A DNA stretch of 64,000 nucleotides from Actinomycetospora sp. NBRC 106378 (GTDB lineage: Bacteria; Actinomycetota; Actinomycetes; Mycobacteriales; Pseudonocardiaceae): the NCBI RefSeq assembly GCF_030269685.1, contig NZ_BSTT01000005.1, positions 62,001 through 126,000 of the forward strand, written 5' to 3'. A program made the position numbers and the translations under genes. A model generated the notes under the pieces. That model had not been told where the DNA came from, did not search any database, and was given only the letters and a program-made list of their open reading frames with translations. Shown here piece after piece: positions 1-13,000 of this stretch (position 1 is its first letter; each line of letters opens with the position of its first letter).

Positions 1-1041
1 CCCGAGCGGTTCCAGGCGGTCTTCCGCGCCAAGGTGACCGCGGCGCTCGTCCTCGACGAGCTGACCCGCGAGGCCGACCTCGCCGCCTTCGTGCTGTTCT
101 CGTCGGCCTCCTCGGCGGTCGGCAACCCCGGGCAGGGCAACTACGCGGCCGCCAACGCCGTGCTCGACGCCCTGGCCGAACGCCGCCGGGGGCAGGGCCT
201 CGCCGCCACGTCGATCTCGTGGGGCGTCTGGGGCGGCGGTGGCATGGCCGGGGGCGAGGCCGCCGACGAGGCCGCCCGCCGCGCCGGGATCGTGGCCATG
301 GCCCCCGCCCTCGCCGTCGAGACGATGTGCCGGCTCGTCGGGGAGCGGCACGCCACGGCGCTGGTCGCCGCGGTCGACCTCGACCGGTTCGCCGGCGCCT
401 TCGGCAGCGGCCGCCCGAGCCCGCTGCTGCGCGAGTTCCCCGGCTACGCCGAGCGGATCGCCGCCCGCGAGGCCCCGGCAGCGGGGACCGACCTCGCGGG
501 CCGGCTCGCGGGCCTGTCCCCGGCGCGGCGCCGGGACACCGTCGTCGACCTGGTCCGCGCCCGCGCGGCGCAGGTCCTCGGCTACCCCGACACCGATGCG
601 GTCGGTGCCGAGCGTTCCTTCCGCGACCTCGGCGTCGACTCGCTCGGCGCGGTCGAGCTGCGCAACCAGCTCGCCGCCGCCACCGGCCTGACGCTGCCCG
701 CGACGCTGGTGTTCGACCACCCGAGCCCGCAGGCGGTCGCCGACCACGTGCTCGCCGAGCTGGCCGGCGGGGCGGACGGGGCGGACCCCGGCGACGACGC
801 CGAGCTCCGCGCCCTGCTCGCGTCGGTGCCGCTCGACCGCCTCCGCGAGATCGGGGTGCTGGAACCGCTGCGGGCGCTGCTCGCGTCGGGCGGTCCCGCC
901 GCCGACCCGACCGGCCCGGGCGCCGACCCGACCGGCCCGGACGCCGACGCGGAGGGCCCGAGCGCCGACGTCGACGAGATGAGTGTGGACGACCTGGTCC
1001 GGGCCGCGCTCGACGGCCGGTCCGACGACGAGTCCGAGTGA
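1..1041 (+). CDS. nysI: Polyene-type modular PKS, C-terminal fragment (KR end, ACP, docking tail); nysI-like
   Basis: The reading frame is open from base 1, so the gene begins upstream; only the last 346 codons are present. The first ~90 residues are the end of a ketoreductase, with the catalytic Ser in VLFSSAS and Tyr in GQGNYAAAN (nt 139-156) and no A-type Trp nearby. An ACP follows, with phosphopantetheine Ser in LGVDSLGAVEL (codon 640-642). The tail, residues ~255-346, holds ASVPLDRLREIGVLEPL, a repeat-rich linker, and DEMSVDDLVRAAL, which I read as a C-terminal docking domain. It would pass the chain to the protein encoded 11 bases downstream. The module must at least keep a hydroxyl; whether DH or ER precede the KR cannot be seen. 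The nysI assignment rests on position before nysJ-, nysK- and nysL-like genes. Confidence 0.93.
   Translation, partial: PERFQAVFRAKVTAALVLDELTREADLAAFVLFSSASSAVGNPGQGNYAAANAVLDALAERRRGQGLAATSISWGVWGGGGMAGGEAADEAARRAGIVAMAPALAVETMCRLVGERHATALVAAVDLDRFAGAFGSGRPSPLLREFPGYAERIAAREAPAAGTDLAGRLAGLSPARRRDTVVDLVRARAAQVLGYPDTDAVGAERSFRDLGVDSLGAVELRNQLAAATGLTLPATLVFDHPSPQAVADHVLAELAGGADGADPGDDAELRALLASVPLDRLREIGVLEPLRALLASGGPAADPTGPGADPTGPDADAEGPSADVDEMSVDDLVRAALDGRSDDESE
901..942 (+). repeat. Tandem repeat, 2 x 21 bp, in docking linker
   Basis: Encodes ADPTGPG then ADPTGPD, differing by one base, in the flexible linker between two parts of the nysI-like C-terminal docking region. Confidence 0.8.
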
Positions 1042-1052
1042 TGGAGCAGACG

Positions 1053-4000
1053 ATGAACGCGTCGAACACGACGAACGCACCCGGCACCGATGTCGTCACC
1101 GCCCTGCGCGCCGCGGTCAAGGAGACCGACCGGCTCCGCCGCGCCAACCGCAGCCTCGTCGCGGCGGCCAGCGAGCCGATCGCCGTGGTCGGCATGGCGT
1201 GCCGGTTCCCCGGCGGGGTCGACTCGCCCGAGGCGTTCTGGGAGATGGTCGCCTCCGGGACCGACGTCGTCGGCGGGTTCCCGACCGACCGCGGATGGGA
1301 CCTCGCCGCCCTCGCCGGCGGGGGCGTCGACGCCCGCGACACCGAGGTCAGCCAGCAGGGCGGGTTCCTCGACGGCGTCGCCGACTTCGACCCCGGCTTC
1401 TTCGGGATCTCCCCGCGCGAGGCCACGACGATGGACCCGCAGCAGCGGCTGGTCCTGACCACGGCGTGGGAGGCGATCGAGCGCGCCGGCATCGACGCGA
1501 CCGACCTGCGGGGCTCGCGGACCGGCGCGTTCGTCGGGACCAACGGGCAGGACTACGCCTACCTGCTGGTCCGCTCGCTCGACGACGCCACCGGCGACGT
1601 CGGCACCGGCATCGCCGCGAGCGCGGTGTCCGGCCGGCTGTCCTACACGCTCGGGCTGGAGGGCCCGGCTGTCACCGTCGACACCGCGTGCTCCTCGTCG
1701 CTGGTCGCGATGCACCTCGCGATGGCCTCGCTGCGGGCGGGGGAGTGCGGCCTCGCGCTGGCCGGCGGCGTCAACGTCATGTCGACCCCCGGGTCGCTGG
1801 TCGAGTTCAGCCGCCAGGGCGGGCTCGCCCGCGACGGCCGCTGCAAGGCCTTCTCCGACGACGCCGACGGCACCGGCTGGTCCGAGGGCGCCGGCATCCT
1901 GCTGCTGGAGCGGCTGTCCGACGCCCGCCGCCACGGCCACCCCGTGCTGGGCGTGCTCCGCGGGTCCGCGGTCAACCAGGACGGCGCCTCGAACGGGTTC
2001 ACCGCCCCCAACGGCCCCGCCCAGCAGCGGGTCATCCGCCAGGCCCTCGCCGCCGCCGGACTCGGGACCGGCGACGTCGACGCGGTCGAGGCCCACGGCA
2101 CCGGGACGCCGCTCGGCGACCCCATCGAGGCCCAGAGCATCCTCGCCACCTACGGCCGGGACCGGGAGCCCGGGCGTCCGCTGCTGCTCGGCTCCGTCAA
2201 GTCGAACATGGGCCACACTCAGGCCGCCGCCGGCGTCGCGGGCGTCATGAAGATGGTCCTCGCGATGGCGCACGGAACGCTGCCGCGCACCCTGCACGCC
2301 GAGCGGCCCTCACGTCACGTCGACTGGTCCGCGGGCGGGGTGGAGCTGCTCGGCGAGGCCCGGCCGTGGCCGGAGCTGGACCGCCCGCGCCGGGCGGGCG
2401 TGTCGTCGTTCGGGGTGAGCGGCACCAACGCGCACGTGATCGTGGAGCAGGCGAGCGAGGCGCCGGCCCCGGCGCGGGCCCCGGAGCACACGCCCGAGGC
2501 GCTGCCCTGGGTGCTCTCCGGGCGCACCGAGGGCGCGCTGCACGGGCAGGTCACGGCCCTGCTCGACCACCTCGGGCGCGCCGAGGGTCCCCACGTCGCC
2601 CTCGACACCGCCTTCTCGCTCGCGACCGGCCGCGCCGACCACCAGCACCGGCTCGCCGTCGTCACCGACCCCTCCGGCGCCGGGGGCCGGGCCGCCCTCG
2701 CGGCGTGGGCGGAGCACGGCAGCGCCCGCGACGTCGTCACCGGCAGCGTCGTCGGGCGCGCCCGGGTCGGGATGCTGTTCTCGGGCCAGGGCGCGCAGCG
2801 CCTCGGGGCCGGCCGCGAGCTCGCCGCCCGCTTCCCCCGCTTCGCCGCTGCCCTCGACGAGGTCCTGGAGCTGCTCGACGCCGAGCTCGGTCACCCGCTG
2901 CGCGAGGTGATCTGGGGGGACGACGCGGCCGCCCTCGACGAGACCGGCCACACCCAGCCCGCCCTGTTCGCGGTCGAGGTGGCCCTCGCCCGCCTCGTCG
3001 AGTCGTGGGGGATCACGCCCGACCACGTCGCCGGGCACTCGGTCGGCGAGATCGCCGCCGCCCACGTCGCGGGCGTGCTCGACCTGCCCGACGCCTGCCG
3101 GCTCGTCGCCGCCCGCGCCCGCCTCATGCAGGCGCTGCCCCGCGGCGGGGCGATGGTCGCGCTGGAGGCGACCGAGGACGAGGTGACGCCGCTCCTCGCC
3201 GGATCCCCCGACGTCGCCCTCGCGGCCGTCAACGGGCCCCGCGCCGTCGTCGTCTCCGGGGCCGGGGCGGCCACCCTCGCGGTGGCCGAGCAGATCGCGG
3301 CGCGCGGGCGGCGCACCCGGCGGCTCCCGGTCAGCCACGCGTTCCACTCGCCGCTGGTGGACCCGATGCTCGACGACTTCCGGGCGGTCGTCGAGACCCT
3401 CCACCTCGCCTCGCCCACCGTCCCGGTCGTCTCCACCCTCACCGGGGCGCCGGCCTCCGACGCCGAGCTCACCGACCCCGGCTACTGGGTCCGCCACGCC
3501 CGCGGCACCGTCCGCTTCGCCGACGCGGTCGACACCCTCGTCGCGGCCGGGACCGACGTCCTGCTGGAGGTCGGCCCGGACGGGGTGCTCGCCGCCCTCG
3601 CCGCGCAGAGCACGGAGGTCCCCGCCGTCCCGCTGCTGCGCGCCGACCGCGACGAGGAGGCCGCCGCCGTCGCCGCCCTCGCGCGCCTGCACACCGCCGG
3701 CGTCACCGTCGACTGGCCCGCGGTCCTCGCCGGGACCGACGCCCGCCGCACCGACCTGCCCACCTACGCGTTCCAGGAGGAGCGCTACTGGGCCGCCCCG
3801 GGTCGTCGGGTCGCGGACGCCGGCGGGCTCGGGCTCGTCGCCACCGACCATCCCCTGCTCGGTGCGGCGATGTCCGTCGCCGGTTCCGACGAGCTGCTGC
3901 TGACCGGCACCCTGTCGCTCGCCACCCACCCGTGGCTCGCCGACCACGCCGTCGGCGGCATGATCTTCTTCCCCGGCACCGGCTTCCTCGAGCTCGCCGT

Positions 4001-7000
4001 CCGGGCCGGCGACCAGGCCGGCTGCGGGCACGTCACCGAGCTGATGCTCGCCGCCCCGCTGATCCTCCCGACCACCGGCACGCTCGGGGTGCAGATCGCG
4101 GTCGGCGGCGCCGCCGACGACGGCTCCCGCGACCTGCGGGTCTACTCCCGTCCCGACCCCGACCCGGCCGAGGGGGCCGACGCCTGGACCCTGCACGCGA
4201 CCGGCCGCGTCGCGCCCGGCGAGCAGGTCCTGCCGTTCACCCCCGGGGTGTGGCCGCCGCCCGGGGCGACCCCGGTGGACATCGACGGCCTCTACGACCG
4301 CTACGCCGGCAACGGCCTGGTCTACGGCCCCGTGTTCCGCGGGCTCCGGGGCGTGTGGCGCCACGGCGAGGAGGTCCTCGCCGAGGTCGAGCTGCCCGCC
4401 GACGTCACCGACGCCGACGCGTTCGGCCTGCACCCGGCCCTGTTCGACGCGGTGCTGCACAGCACCGTCTTCGCCTCCGCGGACGGCGACGACCGCAGCC
4501 TCCTGCCCTTCGCCTGGCGCGGGGTCTCGCTGCACGCCGCCGGTGCCCGCGCCCTGCGCGTGCGCGTCGTCCCCCGCGGCGAGGACACCGTCGAGATCGC
4601 CGCCGTCGGCCCCGACGGCGGGCCCGTGGTCTCGGTCGCGGGCCTGACCCTGCGGGCGGCCGACCCGGCGGCGACCGACCCGACCGCCCGGGCCGGGCGG
4701 GAGGCGGCCGACTCCCTGTTCCGCGTCGAGCTCACGCCGTGGGCCGCGAGCACCCCGGCCCCGCAGCGCTGGGCGGTGCTCGGCGCGGACCCGCTCGGCC
4801 TGCTCGACGCCCTGCGCGGCGACGACGCCGTGACCGACGTCCGGGCGGTGCCGACCCTCGCCGAGCTCGGCGACGACGTCCCCGGCGTCGTCGCCCTCGG
4901 GGTCACCGCCGGGGAGGGACCCGTCCCGGACGCGGTCCACCGCGTGACCCGCGAGGTCCTCGCCCTCCTGCAGGGCTGGCTCGCCGACGACCGGTACGCC
5001 CACAGCCGGCTCCTCGTCGTGACCCGGGCCGCCTCCGACCTCGCCGCCGCCGGCGTCCACGGCCTGGTCCGCGCCGCGATCACCGAGAACCCGGGCCGGT
5101 TCGGGCTCGTCGACCTCGACGACACCGCCGAGTCCGTGGCCACGCTGCCGAGCTGGCCCGCGCTGGCCGCCGAGGACGAGCCCGAGGCCGCCGTGCGCGC
5201 GGGGACCGTCGGGCTGCCGCGCCTGGCCCGCCTGCACACCGGCCCGGACCTCGTCCCGCCCGGTGGCCCGTGGCGGCTCGGCAGCACCGCGAAGGGGAGC
5301 CTGGACGGGCTCGCCCTGCTCGACCACCCGGAGGCCCACGCACCCCTGACCGGACACCAGGTCCGCCTCGACGTCCGGGCCGCCGGCCTGAACTTCCGGG
5401 ACGCCCTCAACGCCCTGGGCATGTACCCGGGCGACGCGGGCCTCTTCGGTTCCGAGGCTGCCGGCACCGTGCTCGAGGTCGGGCCCGAGGTCACCGACCT
5501 CGCGGTCGGCGACGCCGTCATGGGCATGGTCTTCGGCGGCATCGGCCCGGTGGCCGTCGCCGACGCCCCGCTGCTCACCCGGATCCCTGCGGGCTGGGAC
5601 TTCGCGACGGCGGCGTCGGTGCCGTTGGTGTTCCTGACCGCCTGGTACGCGCTGGTGGATCTGGCCGGGTTGCGTCCGGGGGAGAAGGTCCTGGTGCACG
5701 CGGGGGCCGGTGGGGTGGGGATGGCCGCGATCCAGATCGCGCACCACCTCGGGGCGGAGGTGTATGCGACGGCGTCGGAGCCGAAGTGGGAGGTGCTGCG
5801 CTCGTTGGGGGTGGCCGAGGACCGCATCGCGTCGTCGCGGGATCTGGGGTTCGCGCAGCGGTTCCCGACGGTGGATGTGGTGCTCAACGCCCTGTCGGGG
5901 GAGTTCGTGGACGCCTCGCTGGGGTTGTTGGGGGCGGGTGGCCGGTTCCTGGAGATGGGCAAGACCGACATCCGGGAGACGGCGCCGGAGGGGGTGATGT
6001 ATCGGGCGTTCGATCTGGGGTGGGTGGAGCCGGGTCGGATCGCGTCGATGTTGGGCGAGCTGGTGGGGTTGTTCGGGGTCGGGGCGCTCGAGCCGGTGCC
6101 GGTGCGGTGTTGGGACGTGCGGCGGGCGCGGGAGGCGTTCCGGTTCATGTCGATGGCCCGGCATGTCGGGAAGATCGTGTTGACGGTTCCGCGGGGGCTC
6201 GACCCGGAGGGGACGGTGCTGGTCACGGGTGGCACCGGTGGTCTGGGTGGGTTGCTGGCCCGGCACCTGGTGGCCGAGCGGGGAGTGCGCTCGCTGCTGC
6301 TGTCGAGTCGTCGTGGGATGGATGCGCCGGGGGCGGCCGAGCTGGTCGCCGAGTTGGAAGCCCTCGGCGCGAGCGTGCTGGTGCGGGCGTGTGACGTGGC
6401 GGACCGGGCGCAGGTGGACGAACTGGTCGCGGCGGCGGAGCGGCCGTTGACCGCCGTGATCCACACCGCCGGGGTCCTGGCCGACGGGGTGCTCACCTCG
6501 CTCGACGCGGACGCCGTCGACACCGTTCTCGACCCGAAGGTCGACGGCGCGTGGCACCTCCACGAGGCCACCGCCGGCCTCGACCTCGCCGCGTTCGTCC
6601 TCTACTCCTCGACCGCCGGGCTGATGGGCGGCGCCGGGCAGGGCAACTACGCGGCGGGCAACGCCTTCCTCGACGCCCTCGCCGTCCACCGCCGCGACCT
6701 CGGCCTCCCCGCGACCTCACTCGCCTGGGGCGCCTGGGAGCAGAGCACCGGGATGACCGCCGGGCTCGACCAGGCCGTCCGTCCCGGCGGCCTGCCGCTC
6801 ATCACCGCCGAGCGGGGCCTCGCCCTGTTCGACGCCGCCACCCGCGCCGTCGAACCGCTGGTCGTGCCGCTGCCGATCACCGCCTCGTCGGGCGCGGCCG
6901 CCGGCCCGGTGCCCGCGCTGCTGCGCGGCCTCGTCCGTTCCGCGGGGCGCCGCGCCCGGGCGGCGGGCCGGGCCGGCGGCGACGCGAACGGCCTCGCCGC

Positions 7001-10000
7001 GCGGCTCGCCGGTCTGGCGCCGGAGGAGCGCACGGCGTCCGTCGTCGACCTCGTCCGGACCGAGGCCGCGGCCGTCCTGGGCCACGGCAGCGCGGCCGGG
7101 GTGGACGCCCGCCTGGAGTTCCGGGCGCTGGGCTTCGACTCGCTGACCGCGGTCGAGCTGCGCAACCGCGTCGCGGCCGCGAGCGGGCTGACCCTGCCCG
7201 CGACCCTCGTCTTCGACTACCCGACCCCGGAACGGCTCGCCGAGCACCTGCTGGCCGAGCTCGACGGGACCGACGGGACCGACGGGACCGACGGGACCCC
7301 GACCACCGTCGTGCCCGCCGCGACGGCGGACGTCGACGACCCCGTCGTCATCGTCGGCGTCGGATGCCGGTTCCCCGGTGGTGTGCGCACCCCGGACGAC
7401 CTCTGGGACCTCGTCGTCGCCGGCACCGACGCCATCACCGAGGTCCCCGACGACCGCGGGTGGGACCTCGGCGCCCTCGACCCGACCGCGGCGCACCGGC
7501 CCCGCGGCGGGTTCCTCGACGACGTCGCCGGGTTCGACGCCGGGTTCTTCGGGATCGCCCCCCGCGAGGCGCTGGCGATGGACCCGCAGCAGCGGGTCGT
7601 CCTCGAGGTCGCGTGGGAGGCCGCCGAGCGGGCCGGGATCGACCCGACCACGCTGCGCGGCTCCCGGACCGGGGTCTTCCTCGGGGTCAGCGGACAGGAC
7701 TACGCCGGGCTCGTCATGGACTCCCGCGACGACGTCGCCGGGCACGCCACCACCGGTCTGGCCACCAGCGTCGTCTCCGGCCGCGTCGCCTACGTGCTCG
7801 GGCTCGAGGGCCCGGCCCTCACCGTCGACACGGCGTGCTCGTCGTCCCTGGTCGCCCTGCACCTGGCCGTCCGGGCGCTGCGCGCGGGGGAGTGCGACGC
7901 CGCCCTGGTCGGCGGCGTCACCGTCATGTCCACCCCGGCCAACTTCACCGGCTTCTCCCGCATGGGCGGGCTCGCCGACGACGGCCGCTGCAAGGCGTTC
8001 TCCGACGACGCCGACGGCACCGGCTGGTCCGAGGGCGCCGCCGTGCTCGTGGTCGAGCGGCTCTCCGCCGCGCGGTCCGCGGGCCACCCCGTCTGGGCCG
8101 TCGTCGCCGGATCCGCGGTGAACTCCGACGGTGCCTCCAACGGCCTCACCGCGCCCAACGGGCCGTCCCAGCAGCGGGTCATCCGCGCGGCCCTGGCCGA
8201 CGCGGCCGTCCCCGCCGGCGAGGTCGACGTCGTCGAGGCGCACGGGACCGGGACGCCGCTGGGCGACCCGATCGAGGCCCACGCCCTGCTCGCCACCTAC
8301 GGGCGCGACCGCGACCCGGAGGCGCCGCTGCTGCTGGGCTCGATCAAGTCGAACATCGGTCACACCCAGTCCGCGGCGGGCGCGGCCGGCGTCATCAAGG
8401 CCGTGCTGGCGATGCGGCACGGCGTCGTCCCCGGCTCCCTGCACGTCACCGCCCCCTCGCGGCACGTCGACTGGACCGACGGCGGCGTCGAGGTCGTCAC
8501 CGGGGCCGTCGACTGGCCGCAGCGGTCGCACCCGCGCCGGGCCGCGGTCTCGTCGTTCGGGATCTCCGGGACGAACGCCCACGTCGTGCTCCAGGCCGCC
8601 CCGGCCGAGCCCGTCCCCGCCGAGCCGGCCACCACCGAGCCCGACCCCGCCGAGCCCGCCGTCGTGCCCTGGGTCCTCTCCGCCCGCTCACAGGATGCGC
8701 TGCACGGTCAGGTCGAGGCCCTGCTCGCGCACCTCGACGCGTCCCCGGGGTGCTCCCGGGTCGACGTCGCGGCCGCCCTGGCCGCGCGCTCGCGCTTCGG
8801 CCACCGCCTGGCCGTGCCCGCCGGTCCCGACGACGACGCGGCACGGGCTGTCCTGCGCGCCTGGCAGGACGGTGGCAGCGCACCCGGCGTCACGACCGGC
8901 ACGGTCGTCGGCGCCCCGCGGTGCGCGGTCGTGTTCTCCGGGCAGGGGGCGCAGCGGCTCGGCAGCGGCCGCGAGCTGGCCGCCGTCTCCGAGGTGTTCG
9001 CCGCGGCCCTCGACGAGGTGCTGACCGCGCTCGACGCCGAGCTCGGCGGCGACCTGCGGGCCGTGCTGTGGGGCGAGGACCCCGCCGCCCTCGACGACAC
9101 CCGCCACACCCAGCCCGCCCTGTTCGCCGTCGAGGTCGCCCTCTACCGGCTGCTCGAGAGCTGGGGGCTCGCCCCGGCCGCCGTCGCGGGGCACTCGGTC
9201 GGGGAGATCGCCGCCGCGCACGTCGCCGGGGTGTTCCCGCTGGCCGACGCGGCCCGGCTGGTCGGCGCCCGCGCCCGCCTCATGGCGGCCCTGCCCGCCG
9301 GAGGCGCGATGGCGGCCGTGGCCGCGGACGCCGACGAGGTGGCCGCCGTCCTCGCCGGGACCGACGCGTCCGTGGAGATCGCCGCGATCAACGCGCCCCG
9401 CTCGGTGGTCGTCTCCGGGACCGCGGCCGGCGTCGACGAGGTCGTCGCGATCATGGCGTCCCGCGAGCGGCGCGTCACGCGGCTGCGGGTCTCGCACGCC
9501 TTCCACTCGCGGCTCGTCGAACCGATGCTGGCCGACTTCCGGGCCGTCGTCGGGACGATCACGTTCGGCGCGCCCCGGCTGCCGCTCTACTCGGGGCTCT
9601 CCGGCGCGGCGGTCACGGACGAGGTGTGCGACCCGGAGTACTGGGTGCGCCACGTGCGCGAGCCCGTCCGGTTCGCCGCCGCGATGGGCAGCATCGGCGC
9701 CGACGGTGCCGCGGACGTCGTCCTCGAGGTCGGGCCGGACGCGGTGCTCGCCGGGCCGGTCGCGGCGACGCTCCCGGACGCCGTCGTGCTCACGCTGCTC
9801 CGCGGCCCCGACGGCGAGGCGCACGCCGCGGTCGCCGCCCTGGGCGGCCTCGTGGCCGCCGGGATCGACGTCGACCTCGCGGCGAGCTGGGCCGGCCACC
9901 GCCCGCGGCGGGTGGAGCTGCCGACCTACGCCTTCGCCCACGAGCGCTACTGGGTCTCGCCGTCGCGCCGCACCGGGAACGCGGGCGGGCTCGGCCTCGT

Positions 10001-13000
10001 CGCCACCGACCACCCGCTGGTCGGCGCGGCCCTCCCCGTGGCCGGCGCCGACGAGCTCTACCTGACCGGCTCGGTCTCCCTCGCCACCCAGCCGTGGCTC
10101 GCCGGGCACGTCGTCGGGGGCGTCGTCCTCTTCCCCGGGACCGGCTTCCTCGAGCTCGCCGTGCGCGCGGCCGACCAGGTCGGGTGCGACCGCGTCGACG
10201 AGCTGGTCCTCACCGCCCCGATGGTCGTCCCCGCCGTGGGCGCGCTGCAGGTCCAGCTCGCCGTCGGCACCCCGGACGACGACGGTGCGCGCACGGTCGA
10301 CGTGCACTCCCGCCCCGCCGGCGACCCGGCCGCGGCCTGGACCCGGCACGCCACCGGACGTGTCGCCCGGGCCGCGACCCCCGCGTCCCCGGTGACGGTG
10401 CCGGAGGCCGCGGTCGGGGTCGACCTGGCCGGGCTCTACGACCGGTACGCCGCGAACGGCCTCGTCTACGGCCCGCTCTTCCGCGGACTGCACGGCGTGC
10501 GCCGCCACGACGGCGAGGTCTACGCCGAGGTCACCCTGACCGGGGAGGGCTCCGAGGACGCCGCCGAGTTCGGGCTGCACCCCGCCCTGCTCGACGCCGT
10601 CCTGCACGCCTCCGCGTTCGCGACGACCGCCGACGGACCCGGCGCCGGCGACCGCAGCCTGCTGCCGTTCGCCTGGCGCGGCGTCACCCTGCACGCCGGG
10701 GGCGCCACCGACCTCCGGGTGCGGATCACGCCCGGGGGCGAGGACACGGTGGCCCTCGCCGCCGTCGACCCGTCCGGGTCGCCCGTCCTCACCGTCGAGG
10801 GGCTGACGCTGCGCGCAGCCGGCCCGGGCGACCCGGCCGGCGTCGCGAGCGCCGCCCCGGACGCCGCGTCCGGACTGCTGCGACCCGGCTGGACACCGAC
10901 CGCACCGCCCGCCCCCGACCCCGCCGCGACCTTCGCCGTCGTCGGCGCCGACCCCTTCGGGATCGCCGGTCTCGTCCCGGCCGCCGCTGCGGACGCCGCG
11001 TCCGTGCTCGTCGTGGGCCTCGACGGGCACGACGGGTCCCTCCCCACCGCCCCCGCCGCCCACGCCCTGACCCACCTCGCGCTCACCCGCGTGCAGGAGT
11101 TCCTCGACGGCCCGGCGACCACGACCCTGCTCGTCCTGACCCGCGGGGCCGTGCTCGACGGCGGTGCGCCGACCGACCCCGCCGCCGCGACCGCCCGCGG
11201 GCTCGTCCGCGCCGCGCAGACCGAGAACCCCGGCCGCATCGTCCTGGCCGATCTCGACCCGGCCGTCGTCTCCGGTCCCGCCGCGGACCCGGCCCTGCTC
11301 GCGGCCCTGCCCGCGCTCGCCGCCCGGGGCGAGCCCGAGGCCGCGCTGCGCGACGGGGAGCTCCGCCTCGCCCGTCTCCAGCCGGTCGGCACGACCTCCC
11401 TCGTTCCGCCGACCCGTGGGCCGTGGCGGCTCGGGTGTGCGACGAAGGGCAGCCTCGACGGGCTCGCCCTGCTCGAGCACCCCGACGCCGAGGCCCCCCT
11501 GACCGGTCACGAGGTGCGGGTCGCGGTCCACGCCGGAGGGGTCAACTTCCGCGACGTCCTCAACGCCCTCGGCATGTACCCCGGCGAGGCGGGTGAGCTC
11601 GGCGCGGAGGCCGCCGGCGTCGTCACCGCGGTCGGCCCCGACGTGACCGGGGTCCGCCCCGGCGACCGCGTCCTGGGCACGATCTTCGGGGCGCTCGGCC
11701 CGGTCGGCATCGCCGACGCCCGCATGCTGCACCGGGTTCCCGACGACTGGGACCTCCCGACGGCGGCCTCGGTCCCGCTGGTGTTCCTCACCGCCTGGTA
11801 CGCCTTCACCGAGCTCGCGGGGCTGCAGGCGGGCGAGAAGGTCCTGATCCACGCGGGGGCCGGTGGCGTCGGGATGGCCGCGATCCAGATCGCGCACCAC
11901 CTGGGGGCGGAGGTGTACGCGACGGCCTCGGAGCCGAAGTGGGAGGTGCTGCGGTCCCTGGGCGTGGCCGAGGACCACATCGCGTCGTCGCGGGATCTGG
12001 GGTTCGCCGAGCGGTTCCCGACGGTGGACGTGGTGCTCAACGCCCTGTCCGGGGAGTTCGTGGACGCCTCGCTCGGGTTGTTGGGCGCGGGTGGCCGGTT
12101 CCTGGAGATGGGCAAGACCGACGTCCGGGAGAGCGCGCCCGACGGCGTCGTCTACCGCGCGTTCGACCTCGGCCAGGCCGGCCCCGAGCGCACCGGCGCG
12201 ATGCTCGCCGACCTCATGGCCCGCTTCGCCGACGGTGCCCTCGTCCCGCTGCCCACGGCGCGCTGGGACGTCCGTCGCGCCACCGACGCGTTCCGGTTCA
12301 TGTCGATGGCCCGGCACGTCGGCAAGATCGTCCTGACCGTCCCGCAGGGCCTCGACCCGGACGGCACGGTCCTGATCACCGGTGGCACCGGAGGCCTGGG
12401 CGGGCTCCTGGCCCGGCACCTGGTCGGTCGCGGTGCCCGTCACCTGCTGCTCTCCAGCCGTCGTGGCCCGGATGCTCCCGGGGCGGGCGAGCTGGTCGCG
12501 GAGCTGGAGGCGCTCGGGGCGTCGGTCTCGGTGCGGGCCTGCGACGTGTCCGACCGCGCGCAGGTGGACGCCCTGGTGGCCGCCGCGGACCGGCCGCTGA
12601 CCGCCGTCGTCCACACCGCCGGCGTCCTCGACGACGGCGTCGTCGGCTCGCTCACCGCCGAGCGCGTCGACACCGTCCTCGCCCCCAAGCTCGACGGCGC
12701 CTGGCACCTCCACGAGGCCACCGCCGGGCTCGACCTCGCCGCCTTCGTGCTCTACTCCTCGACCGCCGGGCTGATGGGCGGCGCCGGCCAGGGCAACTAC
12801 GCCGCGGGCAACGCGGGCCTCGACGCCCTCGCGGCCCACCGCCGGGGGCTCGGCCTCCCGGCCACCTCCCTCGCCTGGGGCGCGTGGGAGCAGACCGCGG
12901 GGATGACCGCCGACCTCGGCGCGACCCTGCGGCCGGGCGGGCTCCCGCTGCTCACGGCCGAGCGGGGTCTCGCCCTGTTCGACGCCGCCACCGGCGCCGA

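Larger units (their letters stand above)
1173..7255 (+). other. PKS module: KS-AT(malonyl)-DH-ER-KR(B)-ACP
   Basis: Domain order by motif: KS with VDTACSSSL (Cys codon 1689) and EAHGTGT; AT with GHSVGE (Ser 3039) and SHAFHS; DH with [10 protein letters not shown] near 3943 and [10 protein letters not shown] near 4432; ER with [14 protein letters not shown] and the NADPH loop [13 protein letters not shown] near 5698; KR with [10 protein letters not shown] near 6225 and GNYAAGN near 6645; ACP Ser 7140. The KR reads GVLADG where B-type enzymes usually have LDD, keeping the conserved second Asp. All catalytic residues look intact, so a fully saturated two-carbon unit is expected. Confidence 0.93.

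Noticed and set aside
219-1052. Longer N-terminus for the nysJ-like protein (frame open from 219)
   Set aside because: The upstream part is out of frame with the KR and ACP of the preceding gene and is Arg-rich noise; true protein begins at 1053 with the docking coiled coil.
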